DNA from: PWND01 sp964601515
GTDB lineage: Bacteria > Bacteroidota > Bacteroidia > Bacteroidales > UBA7960
NCBI GenBank assembly: GCA_964601515.1
Contig: CAZRNU010000043.1
Coordinates: forward strand, 1 to 22,448
Length of the DNA stretch: 22,448 bases
Direction: 5' to 3'
Position numbers and translations under genes: made by a program. Below, one piece after another: positions 7,429 through 15,690 of this stretch; the first letter of the stretch is position 1; each line of letters starts with the position of its first letter. Below the pieces are notes generated by a model. That model saw nothing but the letters and a program-made list of their open reading frames with translations. It was not told where the DNA came from and did not search any database.

Positions 7429-9825
7429 ATGAAAACCTCAAAAACAATTTTCAGGACTTTAGCTGTTGTTTTAATAGCAGGATTGCTATTCTCATGTAAC
7501 GGCAAACAAAGCATTTTCCCTGAAGGGAACGACATCTTCGGTGTTGCATTTCCTATAAAAATGCAGGATGATAATACCGTAATCTACCTATCTGATATTC
7601 TGCTTCCACATGCAATGGATAAAGAAATTTCTGTGAAAGGACATTCTGCTTATAACATTAGCTATAACAAAGAATTACAGGCAATTAGCATTGTTGCAAA
7701 AACAAAAAACCCGCCTCATCTGAGCGAGCTGACAATTACTGTTGACGAGGTTGATTATGCCTTAATTCTTCAGCGCTCAAGGCTTCAGAATATTACTTTT
7801 AAATTCGACCCTCAAGGGGAAAGATATCGTTCGGTAAAAATTGCCGGAGAACTTAACGACTGGGACCCTAACAAAACCAATCTTACTCTGATTGATGGCA
7901 TCTGGCAGGCAAACCTTAAGCTTAATCCGGGCAATTATCAGTATCAGATTGTCGTTGACGGTAATTGGATATTGGACCCAAATAACCCTGTTAAGGTTGA
8001 CAACAATATCGGAGGCTTAAATTCTCTTTTGGAAGTAAGCGGAGATTCTGATAATAAGCCTTTTATAACTACATCTTCTTACAAAAAGGGAGACATTCTC
8101 ATTACATCTTACAACGACCCAAAAGAGATTTTTGTTCTTTGGAATAACTTTAAGCTTCCTGCTGAAAATGTTAGCGGACACGACAATCATCTTCACATTA
8201 CAATTCCCGGAGATGCATATAAAACCACCAGAAGCTTTTTGCGCGTTTTTGCATATAACGATAACGGCATTGGAAACGACCTGCTTATTCCACTTGAAAA
8301 AGGTCAACCTCTTAAAAACCCTGCAAATCTTACACGACAAGATAAAGAAGCTACAATTCTTTATTTTATGATGGTTGACAGGTTTAAAAACGGAAATACT
8401 GATAACGATGACCCTGTTGACGATCCGGATGTGTTTCCAAGAGCAAACTACTTTGGTGGCGATTTAAGAGGTATTGTTAAAAAAATTGAGGACGGCTACT
8501 TTAGTAATTTGGGAATCAACACAATATGGCTGTCTCCAATTACACAAAACCCATTAGAGGCTTATGTTGAATATCCTGCGCCTCACAGAAAATATACCGG
8601 CTACCACGGATATTGGCCAATTACTCTTACTACGATAGACCACAGATTTGGCAATGAAAATGATATGAATGACATGGTTAGCTCGGCTCATGGCAGAAAT
8701 ATAAATGTGATGCTCGACTTTGTTTCTAATCACGTTCATGAAAAAAATCCATTGTTTATTGAAAACCCCGACTGGGCAACTCAGTTGAATCTCGATGATG
8801 GCCGCACCAATATACGTATTTGGGATGAGCACAGACTTACAACCTGGTTCGACACATTTTTGCCTAGTCTGGATTTTTCTAAGCAGGAAGTGATTGATGT
8901 AATGTCTGACAGTGCATTTTTCTGGGTGGAAAGATATAATCTCGATGGTTTCCGCCACGATGCAACCAAGCATATACCTAATGAATTTTGGAGAACGCTT
9001 ACACAGAAACTCAGGGATAATTTTATGCACCCAAATACAAACAGGCTGTTTCAGATTGGCGAAACTTTTGGTAGTCGCGAACTTATTGGTAGTTATGTAG
9101 GAAATGGACTACTCGACGGGCAGTTTGATTTTAATCTGTATTTTGATGCTCGTTCGGTGTTTGCTCTTGACAATGAATCGTTTAAAAAGCTTGATTTCTC
9201 TTTACAACAAAGTTTTAGCTATTATGGTTATAACAACCTTATGGGCAATATTACCGGGAATCACGACCTTCCGAGGTTTATCTCTCTTGCCGGAGGTGCA
9301 CTCAGATTTGACGAAGACGACAAAGAATCAGGATGGCAAAGAGAAGTTGGAGTTGGCGAGCAATCGGGCTACGATAAACTTTCTCAGATTACTGCTTTTA
9401 TAATGACAATTCCGGGTGTTCCTGTAATTTATTACGGTGATGAAATCGGACTTCCGGGCGCAGGCGACCCCGACAGTCGCAGACCTATGAAGTTTGAGAA
9501 CCTTACACCTGATGAGCAAAAAGTAAAAGACAATGCAACAAAGCTTTGCAATTTGAGAACATCAAATTTGGCGTTTATTTATGGAGATTTTCAAACTCTG
9601 AAAGTTACTGATGAGGTATATGTTTACGCAAGGTCGTACTTTGATAATCAGGCAATTGTGTTTTTCAACAAAGCCGCAGAAGCACAAACAATTACCGTTG
9701 ATTTGCCAAACAGATTTGCAAAGGCGGTATTCACAACGAATTTTGGCTCATCAATGAACGTAAGCAATAACAGTATTTCAATAACCGTAAAACCATTCGG
9801 ATTTGATGTGCTAACAGCGAAGTGA
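7429..9825 (+). CDS. GH13 alpha-amylase-family lipoprotein with CBM48-like domain
   Basis: 798 residues. A lipoprotein signal peptide ends LLFSC with the lipidated Cys at 23. The next residues (NGKQ) are not the acidic Lys-Asp/Glu surface-export signal of Bacteroidota, so the side of the outer membrane is uncertain. After an unassigned beta domain (about 30-118), residues 122-205 form a CBM48/AMPK-type starch-binding module (KIAGELNDWDPN, GNYQYQIVVDGNW). An Ig-like stretch precedes the GH13 barrel (from about 305). Conserved regions are DFVSNHVH (430-437), DGFRHDATKH with nucleophile Asp511, IGETFG with acid/base Glu545, and GNHD with Asp613. A beta-sandwich closes the protein. It probably hydrolyses alpha-1,4-glucans or cyclodextrins; exact specificity is unknown. 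A second GH13 lipoprotein follows. Confidence 0.92.
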   Translation: MKTSKTIFRTLAVVLIAGLLFSCNGKQSIFPEGNDIFGVAFPIKMQDDNTVIYLSDILLPHAMDKEISVKGHSAYNISYNKELQAISIVAKTKNPPHLSELTITVDEVDYALILQRSRLQNITFKFDPQGERYRSVKIAGELNDWDPNKTNLTLIDGIWQANLKLNPGNYQYQIVVDGNWILDPNNPVKVDNNIGGLNSLLEVSGDSDNKPFITTSSYKKGDILITSYNDPKEIFVLWNNFKLPAENVSGHDNHLHITIPGDAYKTTRSFLRVFAYNDNGIGNDLLIPLEKGQPLKNPANLTRQDKEATILYFMMVDRFKNGNTDNDDPVDDPDVFPRANYFGGDLRGIVKKIEDGYFSNLGINTIWLSPITQNPLEAYVEYPAPHRKYTGYHGYWPITLTTIDHRFGNENDMNDMVSSAHGRNINVMLDFVSNHVHEKNPLFIENPDWATQLNLDDGRTNIRIWDEHRLTTWFDTFLPSLDFSKQEVIDVMSDSAFFWVERYNLDGFRHDATKHIPNEFWRTLTQKLRDNFMHPNTNRLFQIGETFGSRELIGSYVGNGLLDGQFDFNLYFDARSVFALDNESFKKLDFSLQQSFSYYGYNNLMGNITGNHDLPRFISLAGGALRFDEDDKESGWQREVGVGEQSGYDKLSQITAFIMTIPGVPVIYYGDEIGLPGAGDPDSRRPMKFENLTPDEQKVKDNATKLCNLRTSNLAFIYGDFQTLKVTDEVYVYARSYFDNQAIVFFNKAAEAQTITVDLPNRFAKAVFTTNFGSSMNVSNNSISITVKPFGFDVLTAK

Positions 9826-9878
9826 TTGGGCAGGGAGCATGGTGATTAGGGCGTGGTGCTTAGGGGTATAGAGGTATA

Positions 9879-9896
9879 GGGTATAGGGGGGGTGGG
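9879..9896 (+). other. Compact G-quadruplex motif
   Basis: The plus strand reads GGG-TATA-GGG-G-GGG-T-GGG, a four-tract motif with loops of 4, 1 and 1 nt. It sits in a G-rich stretch with repeated GGTATAG words (9861-9896), 54 bp after the first amylase stop, in an otherwise AT-rich genome. It could fold in the RNA or in the non-template DNA; function is unknown. Confidence 0.6.
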
Positions 9897-9924
9897 TTTT
9901 GGATTGTGCAGATTGAATAACACG

Positions 9925-9953
9925 TCATATCGAGCGTAAGCGAGATATCCCGT
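9925..9953 (+). repeat. Solitary unit of the TCAT-CGAGCG dispersed repeat
   Basis: The words GTCATATCGAGCG and GCGAGATATCCCGT match the forward units at 18468-18499 and 19568-19597. Only one end is present here, so it is a remnant or single copy in the 190-bp gap between the two amylase genes. Confidence 0.65.
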
Positions 9954-10015
9954 AGTTAAGGATTGAAGGGATTGTATGGTAGAAAAAATATTTTAAAACA
10001 CTAAAACACATTATT

Positions 10016-11380
10016 ATGAAAAAAACAGCTTATTACAAATTAACAATTCTGCTTCTGGCAGGTATTATTCTTTTTGCTTGCAAAACAGAACAACCAAAAG
10101 AAAATGTTTGTTTGCTCGACCATCCTGAATGGAGCATAAACGCAAACCTTTACGAAGTAAACGTTCGACAGTTTACCAAAGAAGGTACATTCAATGCATT
10201 TTCGGAACATCTTGAAAGACTCAATGAACTTGGAGTTAACATACTATGGTTTATGCCGATTTCACCCGTTGGTGAGCTTAACAGAAAAGGAACTCTTGGA
10301 AGCTATTATTCAATTCAGGATTATACCGCAATTAATCCGGAGTTCGGAACTCTTGAAGATTTCAAGGCTGTAGTAAACAAAGCTCACGATTTAGGAATGT
10401 ATGTTATAATTGACTGGGTTGCAAACCATACCTCTTGGGACCATGTGTGGACAGTATCTAATCCTGAATACTTTGTTTTGGACGAAGAAGGCAACTTTAC
10501 TGCTCCAAACGACGATTGGACTGACGTTTTACAGTTGAATTATGACAATCCAGACCTTTGGGATGCTATGATTGCAGAAATGAAATATTGGGTTGAAGAA
10601 GCCAATATTGATGGTTTCAGATGTGATGTTGCATATATGGTTCCAACTGAATTTTGGAATCGTGCAACAAAAGAACTTATGGAGATTAAAACCGTTTTTA
10701 TGCTTGCTGAAGCTGATACACCTGAACTTAACATTAGTGCATTTCACGCCGGTTACGGTTGGCACTTACACCACGTAATGAACAGCATAGCACAGGGGAA
10801 AATGGATGTATCGGAAGTTGACAAATATTTCTTCGAAGACAATCAGGGAAATTATCCAAAAGGAGCTTATAAAATATACTTTACCTCAAACCACGATGAA
10901 AATTCATGGAAAGGAAGTGAATTTGAAAGAATGGGAGATGCAGCTGAGCTTTTTGGAGTTCTGTCAGCTACAGTTCCTGGAATGTTTTTAATGTATAACG
11001 GACAAGAAGCCGGACTCGATCGCAGGCTTGAATTTTTCGAAAAAGATGAAATAGATTGGACAGATCTTACTTATACTGATTTTTACAAGCCTCTTTTAAA
11101 ACTTATCAATCGCAATAAGGCCCTTTGGAATGGCATGGCCGGCGGAACTATTGTAAGAATTAAAACCGACTGCGATGAAAAAGTATTCGCCTTTATAAGA
11201 GAAAAAGGTGATGATAAAGTTGTAGTAATTCTAAACATGTCGGATCAGGAAATAAAATTCAATCTAGAAGGAGATTTGTTTAAAGGAAATTACACAGAAC
11301 TTTTCACCCAAAAACCATTCTCCTTGGAATCAGCTGAAATGGAAATGCTTCCATGGGGTTATTTGGTGCTGGAGAAGTAG
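10016..11380 (+). CDS. GH13 alpha-amylase-family lipoprotein (short)
   Basis: 454 residues. A lipoprotein signal peptide ends ILFAC with Cys at 22. The mature part is almost only the GH13 barrel plus a short C-terminal beta domain, without an added starch-binding module. Visible motifs are ERLNELGVNILWFMPISPV, DWVANHTSWDH, DGFRCDVAY with nucleophile Asp204, LAEADTPE with acid/base Glu232, and TSNHDENSW with Asp294. The protein is a second envelope-attached alpha-glucan hydrolase or transglycosylase; specificity cannot be read from sequence alone. It lies 190 bp after the larger GH13 gene in the same orientation. The gap holds repeats, so co-transcription is possible but not shown. No susC, susD or susR homologue is in the window. 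Confidence 0.92.
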   Translation: MKKTAYYKLTILLLAGIILFACKTEQPKENVCLLDHPEWSINANLYEVNVRQFTKEGTFNAFSEHLERLNELGVNILWFMPISPVGELNRKGTLGSYYSIQDYTAINPEFGTLEDFKAVVNKAHDLGMYVIIDWVANHTSWDHVWTVSNPEYFVLDEEGNFTAPNDDWTDVLQLNYDNPDLWDAMIAEMKYWVEEANIDGFRCDVAYMVPTEFWNRATKELMEIKTVFMLAEADTPELNISAFHAGYGWHLHHVMNSIAQGKMDVSEVDKYFFEDNQGNYPKGAYKIYFTSNHDENSWKGSEFERMGDAAELFGVLSATVPGMFLMYNGQEAGLDRRLEFFEKDEIDWTDLTYTDFYKPLLKLINRNKALWNGMAGGTIVRIKTDCDEKVFAFIREKGDDKVVVILNMSDQEIKFNLEGDLFKGNYTELFTQKPFSLESAEMEMLPWGYLVLEK

Positions 11381-11390
11381 GATAAACCCC

Positions 11391-11435
11391 GTAGAGACGT
11401 GCCTAACAGGCACGTCTCTACAGGCACGTCTCTAC
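11391..11435. repeat. GTAGAGACGTGCCT hairpin with an extra tandem arm
   Basis: The 14-mer GTAGAGACGTGCCT (11391-11404), a 3-nt loop, and its perfect complement (11408-11421) form a 14-bp stem. The complementary arm is then repeated directly and exactly at 11422-11435. It lies between two convergent genes: it starts 10 bp after the amylase stop and its last base is shared with the stop codon of the SDR gene. It may act as a bidirectional terminator but lacks a T-run. The word is a known type of dispersed palindromic repeat. Confidence 0.85.
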
Positions 11436-12091
11436 TAAATAATCGATTTCATCTCCTTTCGATGTAAAACTACAAATCCTTCATTATCCTGTTTTGATGC
11501 CTGATGCATGGCTTTTGCCACTGTGAGAGCTTTTATGGGTTTCATGTTTGAAGGAAACAATATTGATAGTGGTATAATAATGTATTTACCTACATCTTCT
11601 CCAAAGCGAAATTCTTTTCTGTCTCCAAGCAACAATGACGGCCTTAAGGCAACGGCAGACTTGATATTTAGACTTTTTACGACATCCTCAACTTCTCCTT
11701 TCTGCTTGAGGTAGAAGTTTTTACTTTTGCTGCTTGCACCCACTGAAGATACGAAGATGAACTTCTCACAACCTGTTTCTTTGCAGAGTTTTGCTGCATT
11801 TACAGGGATGTCATAATCCACTTTGCGATATTCTGCTTTGTCGCCTTTTACTTTTTTACTCGTAGTTCCAACGGCACAAAATACCACATCACTACCATTT
11901 ATTGCCGACTTATATGCTTCAATATCAGCGAAGTCGATTTTAAAAACTTTCGCTTTTGGGTGCTTAGCTTCAAATGGTTTTCTAACTAAAACTCTTATCT
12001 CTGAATATGACTCATCATTAAGCAAATAATTATATAAATGATTGCCAATCAATCCTGTAGCTCCTATAATTGTTGCAATTTTATTTTCCAT
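11435..12091 (-). CDS. Atypical SDR / NAD(P)-binding oxidoreductase
   Basis: 218 residues from the ATG at 12089-12091. The frame opens earlier, at 12130, but the later ATG puts the Rossmann motif at the very N-terminus (MENKIATIIGATGLIGNHLY), as is usual for this family, so it is preferred. Motifs are the glycine-rich GATGLIG, NGSDVVFCAVGTT, the VSSVGASSKSKNFYLKQKGEVE segment containing a Tyr-x3-Lys-like active-site region, and LRPSLLLGDR. It resembles small NAD(P)H-binding, HTATIP2-like proteins; the substrate is unknown. It is probably cytoplasmic. It follows the esterase on the same strand by 123 bp, and an 11-bp triple repeat lies just upstream of its start. Confidence 0.85.
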   Translation of the reverse strand: MENKIATIIGATGLIGNHLYNYLLNDESYSEIRVLVRKPFEAKHPKAKVFKIDFADIEAYKSAINGSDVVFCAVGTTSKKVKGDKAEYRKVDYDIPVNAAKLCKETGCEKFIFVSSVGASSKSKNFYLKQKGEVEDVVKSLNIKSAVALRPSLLLGDRKEFRFGEDVGKYIIIPLSILFPSNMKPIKALTVAKAMHQASKQDNEGFVVLHRKEMKSII

Positions 12092-12118
12092 GTGATTACT
12101 TTTTGTTACGATTCTTGT

Positions 12119-12151
12119 TAAAATATCCATAATGTATCCATAAAATATCCA
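12119..12151 (-). repeat. Three tandem 11-bp repeats upstream of the SDR gene
   Basis: On the plus strand TAAAATATCCA, TAATGTATCCA and TAAAATATCCA follow each other without gaps; units 1 and 3 are identical. The repeat spans the region 28-60 bp before the chosen SDR start. Read on the minus strand, each unit junction contains an ATG. The one at 12130 is in frame with the gene; those at 12141 and 12152 are not. Confidence 0.75.
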
Positions 12152-12214
12152 TATGCTGGTTTTTCTTGTTCGTCAGTATATGTCCTAACAATATAATCAA
12201 CGAAATGTTAATGA

Positions 12215-13195
12215 TTAGTCAATAATAAGACTAACAATCTGATTAATTGCGCTTTGCGACTCTTTTAAGCTTGTTATTAACATCCATACATGAAACATTT
12301 TGGGATACTCAAAAAAATTTAGCTTAGTATTTGTGCTTGCAACTATCTCCTTGAGCTTTTTTGCATCAGGATATAAAATGTCATGTGTGCCGGTAAACAC
12401 AGATATTTGAGGGAGATTTTGAAAATCGCCAGCGAGAGGACTTACAAGGAAATTATCATGTTCAAGAGAATCGGCATATAGTTCGGCTGCAAGTCTTAAA
12501 CCCTTGACATTTAGCATCTTGTCTTTTTTGTCGATTAATTGTATTTCAGGGTTGCTCATGGTAATGTCAAGCCATGGCGAAAGTAAAATAAGCTGACTTG
12601 GAAGAGACGAACCTTCATTTCTGAGTTTTTGAGCAAATCCAAGTGCAAGTCCGCCGCCAGCCGAATCACCCATAAATATTACGTTATCGCTTGTAGTTTC
12701 CTTAAGAATTTGCAGGTAAACAGCCTCAACAAAAGCATAAACATCAATATAATTTGCTTTGGGCACAAGAGGATAATCAGCTACAATTATTGTTGCCTTA
12801 GTTTTGTATAGCAACTCTTCTATAATGTCCCAGTGGATTTTTGAGATTCCTTCGATATAGGCTCCGCCGTGAAGATATAGTATTACTTTTTCAGAGTTTT
12901 CATTTTTCGGTTTTAATGTAAAAATCTTATTTTCAAGCACGTAGGTCTCAGAAATTTCAGCTTTTTTTCTTAGAGACTTAGGTATATCTGCCGGTTGGTG
13001 ATTATATTTATCACGTTCGATAGTTCTTTCAACATAGCTTTTCATTCCTGCCACCGACATTCCGAATTTTATCATTTTCGACTGAAAGCTTTCAGGTTTT
13101 TCATGTATATAAACATTCACAGAATCCATATTTGCAAACGCATTTAAGTATAAAATGAAAAGAATAACAAACGATAATGCTCGCGAAAATGTCAT
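12215..13195 (-). CDS. Secreted alpha/beta-hydrolase, HSL-type esterase
   Basis: 326 residues from the ATG at 13193-13195. An upstream in-frame ATG at 13231 would add 12 residues before the signal peptide, so the inner start is preferred. The N-terminus MTFSRALSFVILFILYLNAFA is a signal peptide, pointing to the periplasm or outside. The fold is a hormone-sensitive-lipase-like carboxylesterase: oxyanion motif YLHGGAY (HGG at 109-111), nucleophile elbow GDSAGG (Ser178), acid Asp272 in GTHDILYPD, and His302 in MFHVWM. It likely hydrolyses short acyl or acetyl esters; the substrate is unknown. A -7-type promoter box lies just upstream, and the SDR gene lies downstream on the same strand. Confidence 0.9.
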   Translation of the reverse strand: MTFSRALSFVILFILYLNAFANMDSVNVYIHEKPESFQSKMIKFGMSVAGMKSYVERTIERDKYNHQPADIPKSLRKKAEISETYVLENKIFTLKPKNENSEKVILYLHGGAYIEGISKIHWDIIEELLYKTKATIIVADYPLVPKANYIDVYAFVEAVYLQILKETTSDNVIFMGDSAGGGLALGFAQKLRNEGSSLPSQLILLSPWLDITMSNPEIQLIDKKDKMLNVKGLRLAAELYADSLEHDNFLVSPLAGDFQNLPQISVFTGTHDILYPDAKKLKEIVASTNTKLNFFEYPKMFHVWMLITSLKESQSAINQIVSLIID

Positions 13196-13219
13196 TATAA
13201 AGTCTTTATTTAAAGATTT

Positions 13220-13227
13220 CAAAGATA
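13220..13227 (-). promoter_or_regulatory. Putative -7 box for the esterase gene
   Basis: On the minus strand TATCTTTG matches TAnnTTTG exactly, 24 bp before the preferred start codon, which would give a short leader. A TTG lies upstream but at a spacing of about 15, shorter than the usual 19. Confidence 0.4.
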
Positions 13228-13266
13228 ACAAATATTGATTTGCAAGAGATTAGAGTGATGAAGAGT

Positions 13267-13328
13267 TTTAGTGTCCTTTGTGAATTCTTAGTGTTCTTGG
13301 TGGTTTAAATTTTTACCACAAAGTTCAC
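13267..13328. repeat. Dispersed 'CACCAAGAACACTAAG' type repeat with inverted arm
   Basis: The minus strand carries the words ACCACCAAGAACACTAAG and AATTCACAAAGGACAC, typical of a widespread Bacteroidota intergenic repeat. Arms 13291-13304 and 13315-13328 pair at 11 of 14 positions around a 10-nt loop. It fills much of the gap between the divergent esterase and mobA genes. Confidence 0.55.
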
Positions 13329-13374
13329 AAGTTATTACTGATTAAAATTCTAATAAATTCCCTAACTTTATACA

Positions 13375-13977
13375 ATGAAAATCAATCATCCTGTTATTTC
13401 CGCAGCTATTCTTGCCGGAGGAAAAAACTCACGCATGAATGGAGAAAACAAAGCTCTTCTCAAAGTTGACGGAATCTCAATTATCGACAGACAGCTTGAG
13501 GTTTTGTCAGGGCTATTCAATGAAATTTTTATTGTTGGAAAAGATTTTGATAATGGTCATAATCTTAGAATAGTTGAGGATATTTACCCTGATAAAGGTC
13601 CATTGTCAGGCATTCACACTGCTCTTTCCTACTCAAAATCCCAATTTGTATTCGTGGTTTCCTGCGATATGCCTTTTTTGTGTGCTGATTTCATAGGGGA
13701 GTTGGTTTTTGAGGCCGGTAAAAATAATTACGAGGCAATTGTTCCAAAACACGATTTAGGGATTGAGCCTATGCATGCTTTATATAAAAAAAATCTGCTT
13801 AAAAATGCCGAATCTACTCTGATGCAAGATGACATCAGAATCAGGAATATGTTTAAGGGTATTAAAATAAAATATTTTTCCGTAAATTTACACTACAATA
13901 CCGAAATGATTTTTTTCAATATCAACAACCCCCAAGATCTCCAAAAAGCACAAAGTCATGCAAAAGGAATTAAATAA
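13375..13977 (+). CDS. mobA: Molybdenum cofactor guanylyltransferase MobA
   Basis: 200 residues, the usual MobA length. The enzyme joins GMP from GTP to molybdopterin to make the guanine dinucleotide form of the cofactor used by formate dehydrogenase. Motifs are the nucleotide-binding loop LAGGKNSRM (14-22) with ENKALL, GPLSGIHTAL (75-84), SCDMPF with Asp98, and FNINNPQDL (181-189). The last 20 bases overlap the start of the NuoE-like gene, so translation is coupled to the formate dehydrogenase operon; this explains why a cofactor gene sits here. A TAACTTTA word lies 5 bp before the ATG and could give a nearly leaderless transcript, but that is weak. Confidence 0.93.
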   Translation: MKINHPVISAAILAGGKNSRMNGENKALLKVDGISIIDRQLEVLSGLFNEIFIVGKDFDNGHNLRIVEDIYPDKGPLSGIHTALSYSKSQFVFVVSCDMPFLCADFIGELVFEAGKNNYEAIVPKHDLGIEPMHALYKKNLLKNAESTLMQDDIRIRNMFKGIKIKYFSVNLHYNTEMIFFNINNPQDLQKAQSHAKGIK

Positions 13978-14437
13978 AGAGCAAATTTTAAGCATTATAA
14001 AAAAACACTCGCCAGAAAAGGAAAACATTTTAAAATGCCTTCACGAATTACAGGACGCACATCCACAAAATTATATCAGCGAAGCAATTCTCAATGAAAC
14101 TGCAAAATACTTCAAGCTTACCAAAGGGCAGCTCTACGGAATAGTTTCTTATTACAGTATGTATAGCCTTAAACCTCGGGGTAAATACCTTGTAAGGGTT
14201 TGTAAATCGCCTGTTTGCAATATGCTAGGGGCAAAAAGTGTTACAGAGTTTTTTGACACAAAGTTTAATCTTAAACCCGGAGAAACTACTTCAGATGGTC
14301 TGTTTACACTGGAACTTGCCGAGTGTCTGGGCAGATGCGGCAAGGGTCCTTCTATGATGGTAAATCGTGATGTTATCACTGAGCTGGATGAAAAGAAACT
14401 CGATGAGATTTTAAATACAAAAAAGCAATCACTTTAA
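13958..14437 (+). CDS. nuoE: NuoE-like [2Fe-2S] subunit of NAD-linked formate dehydrogenase
   Basis: 159 residues with the thioredoxin-like [2Fe-2S] fold of NuoE/FdsG/HndA. The four cluster ligands are visible as Cys82-x4-Cys87 (CKSPVC) and Cys123-x3-Cys127 (CLGRC). HPQNYISEAILNETAKYF and GIVSYYSMYSLKPRGKY are family-typical helices and loops. In related enzymes this subunit sits next to the FMN subunit and stores or relays one electron. It starts inside the mobA 3' end and is 20 bp before the NuoF-like gene. No other complex I genes are in view, so it belongs to the soluble formate dehydrogenase; the symbol is a family label. Confidence 0.93.
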   Translation: MQKELNKEQILSIIKKHSPEKENILKCLHELQDAHPQNYISEAILNETAKYFKLTKGQLYGIVSYYSMYSLKPRGKYLVRVCKSPVCNMLGAKSVTEFFDTKFNLKPGETTSDGLFTLELAECLGRCGKGPSMMVNRDVITELDEKKLDEILNTKKQSL

Positions 14438-14457
14438 ACACTGAATATCTGCATCTT

Positions 14458-15690
14458 ATGAATAGTAACTTCCCAAAAATATCACTTAAAAGACAAGGTA
14501 CTATCAATCCTCAATCTATTGAAGATTATATCAATACCGGAGGTTTTGCAGCATTAAAAAAAGCACTATCTCAATCTCCTGCAAGCATACTTGAAAGTGT
14601 TGAAAAATCAGGTCTTAAAGGTCGCGGTGGAGCGGGATTCCCAACCGGACTAAAACAAAAATTTACGGAAAAATCATGTACTGATTGCAGCGATAGATTT
14701 GTTGTGTGTAATGCAGACGAGGGAGAGCCGGGCACTTTTAAAGACAGAATGATTATGGAAACCGACCCTTTCCTGATGATTGAAGGAATGATTATTTCTG
14801 CCTTTGCAATTCGAGCTACTAAAGGATATGTTTACATCAGGGGAGAATATTATACCTCAATTGAAAACATAAAGAATGCAATAAAGCTTTGCTATGAAAA
14901 TGGTTACCTCGGACAAAACATCTGTGGTTCAGGATATTCTTTTGAAATGGATATTGCTCTTGGAGCCGGTTCATATTTGTGCGGTGAAGAACTTACGCTT
15001 TTAGAATCCCTCGAAGGTAAAAGAGGCTATCCCAGAATTAAACCCCCTTTCCCTGCAGAAAAAGGTCTTTGGGGTTTGCCTACTCTGGTTAATAATGTTG
15101 AAACGTTTTCTCATATTCCTTTCATTGTTGAAAATGGCCATGAGGAATATTCCAAAATTGGCACAGAAGGGTCTAAGGGCACTAAATTGTTTTGTGTTAG
15201 TGGAAATGTTAATAATACCGGCGTTTACGAACTTCCTATGGGAATTACTCTCAGAGAACTTATTTTTGAGATATCAGGTGGAATGAAAGACGGATATAAT
15301 TTTAAAGGTGCATTGCTGGGTGGTGCCGCAGGAACATTTGTCGACAGTTCGTTTCTGGATGTCCCTTTGGCTTACGAAACTCTTAAAGAGAAAGGTGCAA
15401 CACTCGGCTCCGGCGCTGTTATCGTTATAGATGACAAAACCAACTTGAAAGAAATGATGATCTCTATTTTATCGTTCTTCAAACACGAATCATGCGGCAA
15501 ATGTGTACCATGCAGAATTGGAACAGCTTTGTTATATGAAAGAATCAAAAAGCCACAATTAGCTGAAAACGACTTTTTATGGATGCAAACACAAGCATCA
15601 TACATGGCAAAAAACTCTCTTTGCCCATTAGGACAAAGTCCTGATCTTCCGATAAAAACAGTTGTAAAATATTTCAAAAACGATTTATAA
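14458..15690 (+). CDS. nuoF: NuoF-like NAD/FMN-binding subunit of formate dehydrogenase
   Basis: 410 residues, close to minimal NuoF. The NADH loop GRGGAGFPTG is at 55-64, the FMN/NAD region CNADEGEPGTF at 84-94, and GAGSYLCGEE at 169-178. The [4Fe-4S] ligands are Cys346, Cys349 and Cys352 (ESCGKCVPC) and Cys389 (SLCPLG). It lacks the extra N-terminal [2Fe-2S] domain and the C-terminal 2x[4Fe-4S] ferredoxin domain seen in many HydB/HndC bifurcating subunits, which favours a simple NAD-linked enzyme over electron bifurcation. Its stop codon TAA is directly followed by the ATG of the alpha subunit. The symbol is a family label. Confidence 0.94.
   Translation: MNSNFPKISLKRQGTINPQSIEDYINTGGFAALKKALSQSPASILESVEKSGLKGRGGAGFPTGLKQKFTEKSCTDCSDRFVVCNADEGEPGTFKDRMIMETDPFLMIEGMIISAFAIRATKGYVYIRGEYYTSIENIKNAIKLCYENGYLGQNICGSGYSFEMDIALGAGSYLCGEELTLLESLEGKRGYPRIKPPFPAEKGLWGLPTLVNNVETFSHIPFIVENGHEEYSKIGTEGSKGTKLFCVSGNVNNTGVYELPMGITLRELIFEISGGMKDGYNFKGALLGGAAGTFVDSSFLDVPLAYETLKEKGATLGSGAVIVIDDKTNLKEMMISILSFFKHESCGKCVPCRIGTALLYERIKKPQLAENDFLWMQTQASYMAKNSLCPLGQSPDLPIKTVVKYFKNDL

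Noticed and set aside
8554..9030. Minus-strand open frame of 158 codons inside the first amylase gene
   Set aside because: Antisense to the catalytic GH13 motifs; no recognisable domain.
11435..12130. SDR start at 12130
   Set aside because: It would place 13 atypical residues before the Rossmann motif and start inside the 11-bp repeat array; the ATG at 12089-12091 fits the family better.
13958..15690. Part of respiratory complex I or an electron-bifurcating hydrogenase
   Set aside because: Only NuoE- and NuoF-like subunits are present, followed by a formate dehydrogenase with bis-MGD motifs; no H-cluster and no membrane subunits.
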